64,000 bases of DNA from Szabonella alba (GTDB lineage: Bacteria > Pseudomonadota > Alphaproteobacteria > Rhodobacterales > Rhodobacteraceae). The number at the start of each line of letters is the position of its first letter. The stretch's first letter is position 1. Below are positions 45,153-54,453 of this stretch, piece by piece. Below the pieces are notes generated by a model, which was given only the letters and a program-made list of their open reading frames with translations, was not told the origin of the DNA and did not search any database. A program made the position numbers and the translations under genes. The DNA is taken from the NCBI RefSeq assembly GCF_016765775.1, contig NZ_JAESVN010000006.1, positions 124,001 through 188,000 on the forward strand, read 5' to 3'.

Positions 45153-46589
45153 TCAGTTCCGGGACTTCAGCGCCTTGCGGTCGATCTTCGACCGGTGGCG
45201 GCGGTCCATCGGCATCCGGGCAAGGGGGATCACCGCGTCAATTCCAAGGGCATGGGCGCGGTCCTGCCAGTCGGGCAGATGGGTGGTTTCCCCTTCAATA
45301 TAAAGGCAGGCCTGCCCCGCCCGCCCGATCAATGCGGCCTGCACCACCCCCGGCCATTGCCGCGCGGCAAGCTCCAGTGGAAACGGATGGGTCAGGCAGC
45401 CCGCGATCCGCACCTCGTCCCCCTTGCGCCCCAGCAGCCAGAGCCGCCCCTGCGCATCCAGCCGCCCCGCATCGCCGGTCCGGTGCCAGATCACGCCACC
45501 CTCGCGGATCTTGGTTCCGGCATCCTGCGCGGGGTCCAGATAGCCGCGGTTCACATGATCGCCCGCAACCTGAATCTCGTCCTCCTGCAGACGCAGGCCG
45601 AGGGCCGCAACCGGATGACCGACCAGCAGCCCACCCCCGCCCTGCATCTCGGCCCGGTCCGCCGGGGTGATCGACACTGCGTCAAGATGGGCAATCGGTT
45701 CTGCCTCGGTCGAGCCATAGACGCAGGTCACGCGCAGATCGGGCGCGACGCGGTTCAGCGCCTCCAGCAGACCGGGAAAGACCGGCCCGCCGCCGGTGAA
45801 CAGATGCCGCAGCCCCGTCGCCCCACCGGCACGGGCAAGTGTGCGGCACAGGGCGGGCGGCAGCAGGGCACGGGTGGCGCGCCGCGTCTCGATCCATTTT
45901 CGCAAGGCACCGGGGCGCAACCGGTCCAGCCGCGACATCCGCCAGGAAGGCAGGACTGAACTGCGCCCACTGGCAATGTTGATCAGCACGAAAACCGGAA
46001 AGGCGACCAGATCGCGTTCCTCCCTGTCGCTGTCCAGCATAGGGGCGATGGCGCGGTGCTGCGCCGCCAGAAAATCATGGCTGCGCGGAATGGCCTTGGG
46101 TGCCCCTCCGGTGCCCGAGGTGAAGGAGATCAGCGCGATATCGGCTCCGGAGGGGGGCGGCAGCGCGGCATCGGTCGCGCTTCGGGCCACTGCACTATTG
46201 CGGGACGGACGCAGATGGGTCAGCGGCCACAGCGCGGGCAGCAGGTATTTCAGCAATCCGTAAGCACCCGAACTGCAAAAGGCGCGGGGACGCGTCACCC
46301 TTGCGGCATGGCGCAGCCCGGCAAGGCCCATGGCCGGTTCCGGCAGCACCACGGTTGCCCCCAGCGACCAGAGTGCCGCCAGTGCTGCATAAAGATCGGC
46401 ATCCAGCCGCATCGCCAGCAGCACCCGGTCGCCGGGGCCGATGCCCTGCCGCTGCCAGTCCGCCGCCATCCGGACCGCCCTTGCCTGCAGCGCAGCGAAA
46501 GTGACATCGCGCCCCCGGCCGTCGATCAGCGCAATCCGGTCGGGATGCCGCGCCACGGCGGCGGCAAAGTCGCGCAGCAGGTCAGACAT
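45153..46589 (-). CDS. Adenylate-forming (AMP) ligase, OleC/acyl-CoA-synthetase-like
   Basis: A 478-residue ANL-superfamily enzyme with P-loop TSGTGGAPK (157-165), the A5 region CVYGSTEAEPIAHLD, the A8 hinge GRLWLLGRKGDEVRI and catalytic Lys468 (HRSKIDRKAL). The stretch LPEPAMGLAGLRHAARV and the EPIAH wording recall OleC-type beta-lactone synthetases, but the acyl substrate is unknown. It is the last gene of the seven-gene HMG-CoA reductase operon, overlapping the GNAT gene by eight bases. It would activate a carboxylic acid for the cluster product. Confidence 0.82.
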   Translation of the reverse strand: MSDLLRDFAAAVARHPDRIALIDGRGRDVTFAALQARAVRMAADWQRQGIGPGDRVLLAMRLDADLYAALAALWSLGATVVLPEPAMGLAGLRHAARVTRPRAFCSSGAYGLLKYLLPALWPLTHLRPSRNSAVARSATDAALPPPSGADIALISFTSGTGGAPKAIPRSHDFLAAQHRAIAPMLDSDREERDLVAFPVFVLINIASGRSSVLPSWRMSRLDRLRPGALRKWIETRRATRALLPPALCRTLARAGGATGLRHLFTGGGPVFPGLLEALNRVAPDLRVTCVYGSTEAEPIAHLDAVSITPADRAEMQGGGGLLVGHPVAALGLRLQEDEIQVAGDHVNRGYLDPAQDAGTKIREGGVIWHRTGDAGRLDAQGRLWLLGRKGDEVRIAGCLTHPFPLELAARQWPGVVQAALIGRAGQACLYIEGETTHLPDWQDRAHALGIDAVIPLARMPMDRRHRSKIDRKALKSRN

Positions 46590-47427
46590 CCAGAGGCAGG
46601 CCCATCAGCGCGTAACGGCGAAAGACATCCGCCCCCTCGCGCCGGCTGCGCTCGGCCGAGATGTTGTCGTCATGGATCAGCGCATGGATCACCGTCTCAA
46701 ACCCCATCGCCCGCGCGGTTTTGTGGCAGGCATGGATCAGATGCCGCCCCGCCCCGCGTTCCAGACTGGCATAGGTTTTCAGGATCACGGTCTTTGTCTT
46801 CGGCCCTTCGACAAGGTTCGGGATCGCGAACAGATACCCGGCAAGGCTGCCATCGGGACGCCGGGCCAGCAGGATCAGATCCGGCGTCATCATCGGCATG
46901 ACCGGACGATACATCGCCAGAAAGGCCGCCTCATCAATCGGGGTGTAAAAGGCATTCCCGGCAAAGGCGGCACAGGACAGGGCAAAGACCTCGCGGAACA
47001 GATCCTCGGGCGCGGCGCCGTCCCATGCGGTGATGCGGAACCGCGCATCGGCGGGGGGCGGGGGCGGGTCCTCGCCGGTCAGCGCCATCCGGGCCGAAAA
47101 GTAATGCGCCACGGGCCGGAACCCGGCATCGGCAAAGATCGCGGGTTCTTCGGGGCGGTTTGACGGTTCCAGCAGGAAGGGCTTCGATCCGTCGCTTTCA
47201 CTGACAAAACGGTAGCTGTGCCATGTATCCCCCGCCATCGGCCCCAGCACGCGGTCGCGCCCCGCCGCGCGGATCCGCGCCAACGCATCGCCCAGCAGTG
47301 CCGCCCCCGCCTGTGGATCCCGAAAGGCCACATCGCCGATGGTCGCGGCCTGCACGCCGTCCCAGACCGGGCCATCAAGATGGATCGTCAGGCTGGCGCC
47401 TTCGGCTTTCAGGGTTTCGCGTGTCAC
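46582..47427 (-). CDS. GNAT-family acyltransferase-like protein
   Basis: A 281-residue protein whose C-terminal half has a GNAT fold: EDLFREVFALSCAAFAGNAFYTPI, LARRPDGSLAGYLFAIPN and the late acetyl-CoA loop region SLERGAGRHLIHACHKTARAMG with VIHALIHDDNISAERSRREGADVFRRYALMGLP. The N-terminal half resembles a second, degenerate GNAT repeat. The start is a GTG at 47427 whose GTGA overlaps the stop of the upstream gene. A plausible role is N-acylation of an amino group installed by the DUF3419 enzyme; this is inference. Confidence 0.75.
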   Translation of the reverse strand: MTRETLKAEGASLTIHLDGPVWDGVQAATIGDVAFRDPQAGAALLGDALARIRAAGRDRVLGPMAGDTWHSYRFVSESDGSKPFLLEPSNRPEEPAIFADAGFRPVAHYFSARMALTGEDPPPPPADARFRITAWDGAAPEDLFREVFALSCAAFAGNAFYTPIDEAAFLAMYRPVMPMMTPDLILLARRPDGSLAGYLFAIPNLVEGPKTKTVILKTYASLERGAGRHLIHACHKTARAMGFETVIHALIHDDNISAERSRREGADVFRRYALMGLPLDV

Positions 47428-48761
47428 GGGATCGCTCCGGATAAGGCAAGGCCACCCTCTGTTCCGGCAAGAGCAAACAGATAATGGCCAAGTGGAAGGA
47501 TGATTGAAAGGAAGGTCAGCTTCAACACCCGGTCCTGCCGGAACAGATCCGGTCGGATGATCCCCGCCAGCCCGGGCAGCGCCAGACACAGCAGCGCCAG
47601 TGGCCAAAGCGGCTCGGCCCAATGTGTCGCGGGCGGGTTCAGCCTTGTCACGACCTCGCGCAGCCCAAACAGCAGCGCCGCGACCAGTGGCAGCCAGACC
47701 ACCTTCCGGTCAGGGATCATGGCCAGCGTGGCAAGGCCCATGACCAGCCCCATCGCCGTCAGCCCGTAGAACTGCACCGCGTTCCACCCGGTCGCATTGC
47801 CCAGGGCCAGCCAGCCGAAGCTGAACAGCGCCAGCGCCGCCACCACGTCCAGATCGCCGTAACGGTCGCTGTCGGGATTGCGCCGCCGTGCCCAGACATG
47901 GGCCAGAAGCGCCAACACCGGCAGAACCGCATTCTGCACCTCGACCACGGCAAGGATCATGAAGACCGCCACGACATAGACCCGCGCCGCATGGGCCGTC
48001 AGCCCGACCTGCGGCCCCAGCAGCCGGAAGCCAAGGATCGCGGACCAGAAGGCGACCAGCAGGCCCAGCAATTCGCCCGGTCCGCTTTGACTGTGGACCG
48101 ACAGGAAGACGAACAGCCCCAGCGGCAGGAACAGGTTATCAAAGCCGCGCCAGCTTTGCGCCTCGACCAGTGCGCCGAAAGCGGCGGTCATCAGGGCCAG
48201 CGCCAGAATGCTGGCGGGCGGCAGATCGGACAGGAACATCAGGCAGATCAACGCGATCAGCAGCGTGACGGTGAAGAAAACCACCGTCCCCTCGATGCTT
48301 TTCTCACCCTCCTCGACCCGGAAACGCCGCGTGCCATAGGCGGTGCCCGCAAGGGCGGCGGCGGCATCGGCAAGGGTCAGCACGGCGATGGGAAGCACAT
48401 AGAAAAGCGCCACGCCATCGGCCAGAAAGAAGCAAAGCCCGACCGCAAGCGCCAGCAGGAAATCCCCGTAGGACCGGCGTTCTACCCCGTGCAGCGCCTG
48501 CCCCATCGTGCCGGAAATCTGCGGAATGCGCAGCGCGACCATCACCGCCAGCGCCCCTCCAATCAGCAGATAGACCGGCCAGCGGTCGGGAAACAGCCAT
48601 GGCAGGCACAGCGCATAAAGGCCCGTCGCCACATGCACCAGCTTGCGCTGCACCTCAGGCGCCAGCGCGGCATGGCGCGCGATCAGCCGCACAAGCGCGA
48701 TCATCCCCGTCAGAACCGCGACCGAGCCTGCGGCCAGCGCGACCTGCAGGGCGATGCTCAA
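47424..48761 (-). CDS. Prenol-kinase-like (phytol/dolichol kinase) membrane protein with extra C-terminal membrane domain
   Basis: A 445-residue polytopic protein. Residues 35-225 match CTP-dependent phytol/dolichol kinases: EVQRKLVHVATG (39-47), ADAAAALAGTAYG with Asp132, EEGEKSIEGTVVFF (151-163) and ALVEAQSWRGFDNLFLPL (197-214). Residues 226-445 add about six or seven more hydrophobic segments of no recognised family. The start is a TTG at 48761 forming TTGA with the upstream stop. The likely activity is phosphorylation of an isoprenoid alcohol using CTP in the membrane; the role of the extra domain is unknown. Confidence 0.75.
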   Translation of the reverse strand: MSIALQVALAAGSVAVLTGMIALVRLIARHAALAPEVQRKLVHVATGLYALCLPWLFPDRWPVYLLIGGALAVMVALRIPQISGTMGQALHGVERRSYGDFLLALAVGLCFFLADGVALFYVLPIAVLTLADAAAALAGTAYGTRRFRVEEGEKSIEGTVVFFTVTLLIALICLMFLSDLPPASILALALMTAAFGALVEAQSWRGFDNLFLPLGLFVFLSVHSQSGPGELLGLLVAFWSAILGFRLLGPQVGLTAHAARVYVVAVFMILAVVEVQNAVLPVLALLAHVWARRRNPDSDRYGDLDVVAALALFSFGWLALGNATGWNAVQFYGLTAMGLVMGLATLAMIPDRKVVWLPLVAALLFGLREVVTRLNPPATHWAEPLWPLALLCLALPGLAGIIRPDLFRQDRVLKLTFLSIILPLGHYLFALAGTEGGLALSGAIP

Positions 48762-49879
48762 CCCCTGACCTCCTCGATCACGAAATCGGAATAGAAGAAT
48801 GCCTTGTCCTCGGCCTTCAGCCGGTCCTCCTCGGCGCGCTGACGGATCACGCGCTCCGCAAATTCCGGCGGCACGCGGCGCGGCGCCATCATGTTCCAAT
48901 AGACCAGCCGCGCCACGGGTGATGCCGCCGCAAGGATGCTGCCATAGACCTGTGCAAAGACCGGGGGGGACATGTATTCGAAAATGTCCGACAGGTTGAA
49001 ACCGTCAGCCTTTTCCCCGGTCGAGACGAACGCCTCAAGCGATCCCGGGCGGATATCCAGCCGGTCCAGCCTTGCGCGGATCGTGTCGAAATGCTCGGCC
49101 CGCCAGGACATCGGCAGGGCGCTGCCATGCGTGCCTTTCAGGATCCAGTGCAGATAGGGGTTCTGCGCGGGATCGGTATCCACCGCCGCATGGCGGATGC
49201 GGCGTGCGACATGGGCGGCGGGACTGCCCTCGACATGGTCGAAAAACGCCTTGTCGCGCCCCATGCGCCCCATCACGAAGCGTGAAAAGAACAGGTTCAG
49301 CAGCAACCGCCAGCGCCAGCTGTTGAACCGCCGGTCATGGAAGTCCTGCCGCCCGGCCCGGTCGCGAGGGACGAAAACATCGTCGATCAGCGCACGCGAA
49401 TGCACGAAGGGCAGCAACCGGGTGCGGAAGAAGCGGAAATACCGCTCAAACTTGCCAACACCACCAGCACCATAGTGCGCGACCTCATCCGACAGGGCCG
49501 ACCAGAAGGCGCGGGTTTCCGCGTCCAGCCCTGAAATGGCCCGGTCCAGCAAGACGGCACGCCGGTCAGACGGGCGCGCGCCCATCAGTTCCAGAAATTC
49601 GGGATGCGTCAGTTGCGTAAAGGCCCCGATGCGCAGCCGCAGGCAGGCGATCTGCGCAGGCGAAAGGTCCACCGCCACCACCCGCGCCGGGTCCAGCAGC
49701 AGCAGGGCCAGTGCATTGTCCCCCGCCGCACAGATCGAGACCAGCGTGCCACCGGCACAATCGCCCAGACCCTGGGTCAGGATATCGGCATCCTCCCAGG
49801 CCTGGGCATAGCGGATATGGTCAAAGGCGGCCCGCGTCTCGATCTCCGAACGTGCCCTGATTTCAGGCTGCATCGTCAT
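48758..49879 (-). CDS. DUF3419 (BtaA-like) S-adenosylmethionine 3-amino-3-carboxypropyl transferase
   Basis: A 373-residue SAM enzyme of the DUF3419 family, whose characterised member BtaA moves the aminocarboxypropyl group of SAM to diacylglycerol in betaine-lipid synthesis. The diagnostic IRYAQAWEDADILTQGL is at about residues 22-38, and the SAM-site ICAAGDNALALLLLDPARVVAVDLSP at about 49-74. No BtaB-type N-methylase is adjacent, so the product may keep a free amino acid group. The start at 49879 overlaps the PEP-utilising enzyme gene by 17 bases; Met3 (49873) is an alternative. Confidence 0.83.
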   Translation of the reverse strand: MTMQPEIRARSEIETRAAFDHIRYAQAWEDADILTQGLGDCAGGTLVSICAAGDNALALLLLDPARVVAVDLSPAQIACLRLRIGAFTQLTHPEFLELMGARPSDRRAVLLDRAISGLDAETRAFWSALSDEVAHYGAGGVGKFERYFRFFRTRLLPFVHSRALIDDVFVPRDRAGRQDFHDRRFNSWRWRLLLNLFFSRFVMGRMGRDKAFFDHVEGSPAAHVARRIRHAAVDTDPAQNPYLHWILKGTHGSALPMSWRAEHFDTIRARLDRLDIRPGSLEAFVSTGEKADGFNLSDIFEYMSPPVFAQVYGSILAAASPVARLVYWNMMAPRRVPPEFAERVIRQRAEEDRLKAEDKAFFYSDFVIEEVRG

Positions 49880-52286
49880 GCCGCGTCACCTCACCCGTTG
49901 CGCCATCGACCGTCACCGTCTCCCCATCGGCAATCCATTGCGTCGCGCCTTTCAGCCCGACGACGCAGGGGATACCGAGTTCCCGCGCGACAATGGCCGA
50001 ATGGGACAGCAGCGATCCCCGTTCAACCACGATGGCCGAGGCATTGGAAAACACCGCGATCCAGCCCGGATCGGTATGGCGGGCAACAAGGATTTCCCCT
50101 GCCGCCAGCGATTGCGTCCGGGGGTCGCTGATCACGCGGGCTGTGGCGGTCACGCGGCCCGCCGAACAGCCCGTCGCGCGGCGGATCAGGGCCGCGTCAC
50201 GGGTCAGCGCGACCTCGGCCCAGACCGGGGCAATGGCGGGGCCATAAACCGTGATCCGCTCGGGCGGGTCGGGGCGCTTTGCGGCCTCGTCCGCCTCAGC
50301 CTTGCGCAGCGCGACAAGCGGTTTCAGATCGGCGCTCAGCCCGAAGCCCTCAACCGCTCCCAGAACCTCGGCCGTGGTCAGGTGGAACACGTCGCGCGGA
50401 TGATCCAGCAGCCCCCGCGCCGTGAATTCGCGCCCCAGGGCAAGAAACACCCGCCGCGCATGGCCAAAGATCCGCGTACGTTCAAAGCGCAGGTTTTCGC
50501 GGTCGCGCACCCGGTTCTTGGTCCAGCCGATCACCGCCCGGACGAAGAAACGCCTGGCCGGATTGGGAAATAGCCCCCGCCAGTCGGGCGTCTCGCCGCC
50601 ATGGGCCGGGCCACCGCCACGCCGCGCGCTGGCGACAATCGCGGCCAGCAGGCTGGCGGGATCGTCCCGCAGGGTCAGGCTTTCCAGTTTCAATTCCTCG
50701 GTGCAGCGGTCGCCGAAGCGGGCCAGATAATCCTCTACCTCGCGCTGCAGGTCGGGATGACCCAGCAGCGCCGCCATGCCCTGTTCGGCCAGCGCATCCT
50801 CCAGCCCCGCCGCGCGCAGCATCTGCCCCATGCGGGCGATCCGTTGCGCAGGCTCGGCAGACACGATGTCACCCTGCCCGATCATCACATCGTTATGCAG
50901 GATCAGACCCCGCTCTCCCAGCCAGCGCTGCAGCAGGTTGCGCGAGGCACCAAAAGAGATCATGCACAGGAAATCATTGACCAGCGGCGCGTCCCAGCGA
51001 TCCAGCAGGGTGCTTTCAAGAAAGCGGTATTCCGCCACCAGCGCGCCCGGCCCGGCCGTTTCAACATTGAAACCGCTGTCCAGCGCGCGGTCCAGCCGCT
51101 GCAGGAACCGCCGCCGCGTGCGGGGCAGCAGCAGCGTCTGCCAGACCACCCCCGCCCCGGCCCGCAGCAGCCGCAGATATTCGATCAGCCGCGCCAGCCC
51201 CCTGGCAGGCGGGGTTGCGATCCGGTCTGTCACCTCTGCGGGCAGCGGCATGTCCAGACCCATCATGGTTTCCATATGCGTCCGGTTGAGCGAGAAACCC
51301 GGCAGCAGCGCCAGCGCCCGATACCAGTTGACCAGATTGTAATAGACCCGGCCATCGACCCGGCCCAGCATATTGCCGAAGATCGCGGAATTGGCGGTGA
51401 TGGTGTCCTGCGACACGCCCAGAAGCGACAGAAAGGCCCGGTAGACTCGGGTATAGACATGCACCGCAAAGGAATAGGTCAGCGGGCTGACGACCCCCGG
51501 ATAGCTTTCGACAATATTGGAATTGTCAAAGACCGTTACCTGATCGTCAGGATTGGCGGCAGGCAGCAGCGTGGTGGTGATCGGGCGCGATTGCAGGATA
51601 TGCAGGCCTGAGGCGTCCAGCGCCCATTCGATATCCTGCGGCGCGCCGAATTCGGCCTCGGCCCGGCGGGCCAGAACGGCGATCCGCCGCGCTTCATCAA
51701 CGGTCAGGACGGCAGGCAGGGCCGCGCAGACCGCTGTATCGGCGATCACATGCCAGTCCTCGCCATCCTCCTCACCCGAAACCAGCCGGTCGCCCAGCCC
51801 GGCAATGGCCGAAATCACAACCCGGTCACGCCGCCCCGAAACGGGATCGGCGGAAAAGGCGACGCCTGCCGCCCGGGCCGCGATCATGCGCTGCACGATC
51901 ACCGCAGGCCCCTCGGCCGCAGCGCCGGTTTTCAGGGCGCGATATGTGGCGACGGTTTCGGAAAACCCCGACTGCCAGACCTGCCTTGCGGCGTCGGCCA
52001 CCCCGTCGGCGGGCACATTCAGCAGCGTGTCGAACTGGCCTGCATGGCTGTGCTCGGCCCCGTCCTCCTGCCGGGCGGAACTGCGCACAGCATAGGGGCC
52101 GGGGCCCAGTGCCGCCAGTGCCGCCTCAAGCCCCGCAAAGGGCGCGTCACTTTCAAAGGCCCGTGCCGGGATCACGAAAAACCCGGGCGGCGCGAAACCG
52201 GCCTTTGCCAGCCGGTGCAGGGCTGCCGCCTTGCCGCCCACATCGGAAACCGTTGCCGCGCGCTCCTGCGCGATGATGAAACCCAT
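49863..52286 (-). CDS. PEP synthase / rifampin-phosphotransferase-like dikinase
   Basis: An 807-residue three-part enzyme. The N-terminal ATP-grasp PPDK domain (about 1-300) has DVGGKAAALHRL, YAVRSSARQEDG and QDIEWALDASGLHILQSRPI; the middle domain (about 320-690) has no clear match; the C-terminal phosphohistidine swivel domain has GSLLSHSAIVARELGIP with catalytic His762. Relatives phosphorylate pyruvate or small-molecule hydroxyls via a phosphohistidine. The Met at 52286 is in a one-base overlap with the UbiA stop. In this lipid operon the acceptor is probably a prenyl or lipid intermediate rather than pyruvate; this is inference. Confidence 0.8.
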   Translation of the reverse strand: MGFIIAQERAATVSDVGGKAAALHRLAKAGFAPPGFFVIPARAFESDAPFAGLEAALAALGPGPYAVRSSARQEDGAEHSHAGQFDTLLNVPADGVADAARQVWQSGFSETVATYRALKTGAAAEGPAVIVQRMIAARAAGVAFSADPVSGRRDRVVISAIAGLGDRLVSGEEDGEDWHVIADTAVCAALPAVLTVDEARRIAVLARRAEAEFGAPQDIEWALDASGLHILQSRPITTTLLPAANPDDQVTVFDNSNIVESYPGVVSPLTYSFAVHVYTRVYRAFLSLLGVSQDTITANSAIFGNMLGRVDGRVYYNLVNWYRALALLPGFSLNRTHMETMMGLDMPLPAEVTDRIATPPARGLARLIEYLRLLRAGAGVVWQTLLLPRTRRRFLQRLDRALDSGFNVETAGPGALVAEYRFLESTLLDRWDAPLVNDFLCMISFGASRNLLQRWLGERGLILHNDVMIGQGDIVSAEPAQRIARMGQMLRAAGLEDALAEQGMAALLGHPDLQREVEDYLARFGDRCTEELKLESLTLRDDPASLLAAIVASARRGGGPAHGGETPDWRGLFPNPARRFFVRAVIGWTKNRVRDRENLRFERTRIFGHARRVFLALGREFTARGLLDHPRDVFHLTTAEVLGAVEGFGLSADLKPLVALRKAEADEAAKRPDPPERITVYGPAIAPVWAEVALTRDAALIRRATGCSAGRVTATARVISDPRTQSLAAGEILVARHTDPGWIAVFSNASAIVVERGSLLSHSAIVARELGIPCVVGLKGATQWIADGETVTVDGATGEVTRHDDAA

Positions 52287-53191
52287 CAGAACATCCTTGT
52301 CAGCAGCGGGGCAAAGCCCGCCAGCGCATAGCACAGAAAGATCCAGAGCCCGGCCAGAAGGTCCACCCGTTTCGCGCTGGCAGGATCGGGGCGGGCCGCA
52401 TAGCGCCGCGCGGCGATCAGACAGGTCACCGCGCCCGCGACCCCCAGCGGCAGCACCAGCCGGAAGGCGCCCGTCAATCCGGCCACCGCCAGCAGCAAAG
52501 CCAGCGAGACAAGCACAGCGGCAGCCCAGATCCGGGCCGCCCTTGCCGCGCCCCAAAGCCGCGAATAACTGTCGACACCCACGATTTCCTGTTCCGGTGC
52601 CCAGCATTTGCGCCCGACCTCAAGCACGCAGCCATTGACGAAGGACAGCGCCAGAAACAGCGCCAGCCCCGGCGCAGGGCCGCCGCCCGGCATCCATTCC
52701 ACGCCGGTCAGCAAAAGGTCGATCAGCGGCATGATCGCCATATGGCTGAGAAGATAAAGAACCGGCCGCGCCTTCAGCCATTCGGGCGCGCCGAATTCCG
52801 CCGTCATCAGCGCCAGCCACAGCCAGACCAGCGCCAGCACCCATAAAAGCGGCGGATGCCAGAGCCAGACCGCCCCCGCCGCCAGCGGCAGGCTGGCCAA
52901 CCCCAGCCCCAACACCGCCCGCAGGGAAATCAGCCCGCGCGGGATCGGGCGGTCGGGGCGATAGCAGCGGTCATCCTCCAGATCCTTCCATTCGTCACAG
53001 ACGCGCATCTGGAAAAACAGCAGCATTGCCACCGCGAACCCCGCCGCAAAACCGCCCCAGCCGGGCAGCGGACGGCCCGCCAGCTCTGCCGAAACCGCAA
53101 TGCTGGCCGCCGAAAACACCGCCAGCAGCGGCGCGGTCCGCGCCAGCGGAAAGCGTTCTTTCTGATAGATCCAGAGCGCGCGCAGCGTCAT
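52286..53191 (-). CDS. UbiA-superfamily prenyltransferase
   Basis: A 301-residue polytopic prenyltransferase with about eight hydrophobic segments. The first aspartate-rich motif is CDEWKDLEDDRCYRPDRPIPRG (65-86; Asp66, Asp70, Asp73, Asp74), matching the NDxxDxxxD class. The second motif is unusual: EVGRKCWAPEQEIVGVD (191-207) uses glutamates where DxxxD is common. It transfers a prenyl diphosphate to an acceptor in the membrane. It overlaps HMG-CoA reductase by ATGA and the PEP-enzyme gene by one base. Donor and acceptor are unknown. Confidence 0.85.
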   Translation of the reverse strand: MTLRALWIYQKERFPLARTAPLLAVFSAASIAVSAELAGRPLPGWGGFAAGFAVAMLLFFQMRVCDEWKDLEDDRCYRPDRPIPRGLISLRAVLGLGLASLPLAAGAVWLWHPPLLWVLALVWLWLALMTAEFGAPEWLKARPVLYLLSHMAIMPLIDLLLTGVEWMPGGGPAPGLALFLALSFVNGCVLEVGRKCWAPEQEIVGVDSYSRLWGAARAARIWAAAVLVSLALLLAVAGLTGAFRLVLPLGVAGAVTCLIAARRYAARPDPASAKRVDLLAGLWIFLCYALAGFAPLLTRMF

Positions 53192-54453
53192 CTGTGCCGC
53201 GCCAGCGATTCATGGGCGCGGGTGAAATGCCCCGCCGCGATGGCCGCCACGATCGAGATTTCGCCGCAAAGGCAGGTCGCAGCCACCACCTCGGCCAGCG
53301 CCGCGCCATGGCCCGCGCCTTTCAGGCCAAGGATATTCAGCCCCGCCGACTGGCTGGGCAGGCCGGTGCCGCCCCCGACCGACCCGACAAGGATATTGGG
53401 CATGGTCACGCTGCAGAACAGATCCACCCCCCGCGCCTCCATCCGCGTGACACCCATGGCACTTTCGGCAACGCAGGCGGCATCCTGTCCGGTCGCGATA
53501 TAGACCGCCGCCAGCCCATTGGCGAAATGCGCCTGTGCGCCCAGTTGCCCCGACAGCAGCGAGCCCAGATTGGCGACCTGCCCATAGGCCAGCATCGCCG
53601 GAACCGTGGTGCCCAGAACCCGCTCCACCACCTCGGCCTTTAGGACCACCGAGGCGCTGACCTTGCGCCCCCGCCCGGTGACCATGCCCAGCGAGGACGC
53701 CTTCTTGTCGCCCGAGAAATTGCCCTCGATATACCAGGCGCGCAGGGGCACCGGACAGCGGGCGGCGATCTCTTCGCACATCGCATTGGTCGCAATCGTC
53801 ACCATGTTCTGCCCGGCCGCATCGCCGGTCGTGTATCGGCAGATCAGGAAGACGATATTGGTGTCGATCACCGGCTCGACCGAGACCATGCGCCCGTGCC
53901 GTGTCGTCGCTTCGGCGGCGGCCTTCAGCGTCTCGATCTCGCGCACCACCCATTCCACGAACAGTCCCGCATCCAGCAGGCTGTCCAGCACGAAGGCGGG
54001 TGTGCGGATCACCCCTTCATAAAGCATTGCCGTGTTGATCCCGCCCGACCGGGTGGCGGCCAGCGCGCCGCGCGCGTAGGAGGCGACAAGCGCGGCCTCG
54101 GTCGTGGCCATCGGCACATGGAAATCGCCATGCGCGTTCAGCCCGTTGATCCGCAGGGGGCCGATGATGCCGACGGGCAGTTTTACCGTGCCGATGAAGT
54201 TTTCGATATTGGCGTTGTAGCGCCCCGGATCCTGCAGCGTCAGCGGATCGGCCAATGCCGCCTGATCCTCGGGGCCTGCGCTGCCCTTCAGCCGTTCCCA
54301 ATAGCGCGCGATGCTTTCGGCACTGGCCTTGCGCACCGGGCGCAGCGTCGTGAACTGCGCGTCACTGGGCAGCATGCGGTCCTGCAAGGGCGCCTGCCGG
54401 AACCGGGCCCGGATGCGGTGCAGCATCTCTTTGACATGGGACGGGATGGGCAT
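53188..54453 (-). CDS. Hydroxymethylglutaryl-CoA reductase, class I type
   Basis: A 421-residue NADPH-dependent HMG-CoA reductase-like enzyme, which would make mevalonate. All four catalytic residues are in their motifs: Glu119 (MATTEAAL), Lys250 (SGDKKASS), Asp324 (ATGQDAA) and His414 (TRAHESL). ENFIGTVKLPVGIIGPL at 84-100 is the class I signature. The cofactor loop reads DAAGQNMV instead of DAMGMNM. It is the first gene of a seven-gene overlapping operon. Most alphaproteobacteria use the MEP pathway, so a solitary HMG-CoA reductase suggests specialised isoprenoid supply or a changed acyl-CoA substrate. Confidence 0.88.
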   Translation of the reverse strand: MPIPSHVKEMLHRIRARFRQAPLQDRMLPSDAQFTTLRPVRKASAESIARYWERLKGSAGPEDQAALADPLTLQDPGRYNANIENFIGTVKLPVGIIGPLRINGLNAHGDFHVPMATTEAALVASYARGALAATRSGGINTAMLYEGVIRTPAFVLDSLLDAGLFVEWVVREIETLKAAAEATTRHGRMVSVEPVIDTNIVFLICRYTTGDAAGQNMVTIATNAMCEEIAARCPVPLRAWYIEGNFSGDKKASSLGMVTGRGRKVSASVVLKAEVVERVLGTTVPAMLAYGQVANLGSLLSGQLGAQAHFANGLAAVYIATGQDAACVAESAMGVTRMEARGVDLFCSVTMPNILVGSVGGGTGLPSQSAGLNILGLKGAGHGAALAEVVAATCLCGEISIVAAIAAGHFTRAHESLARHR

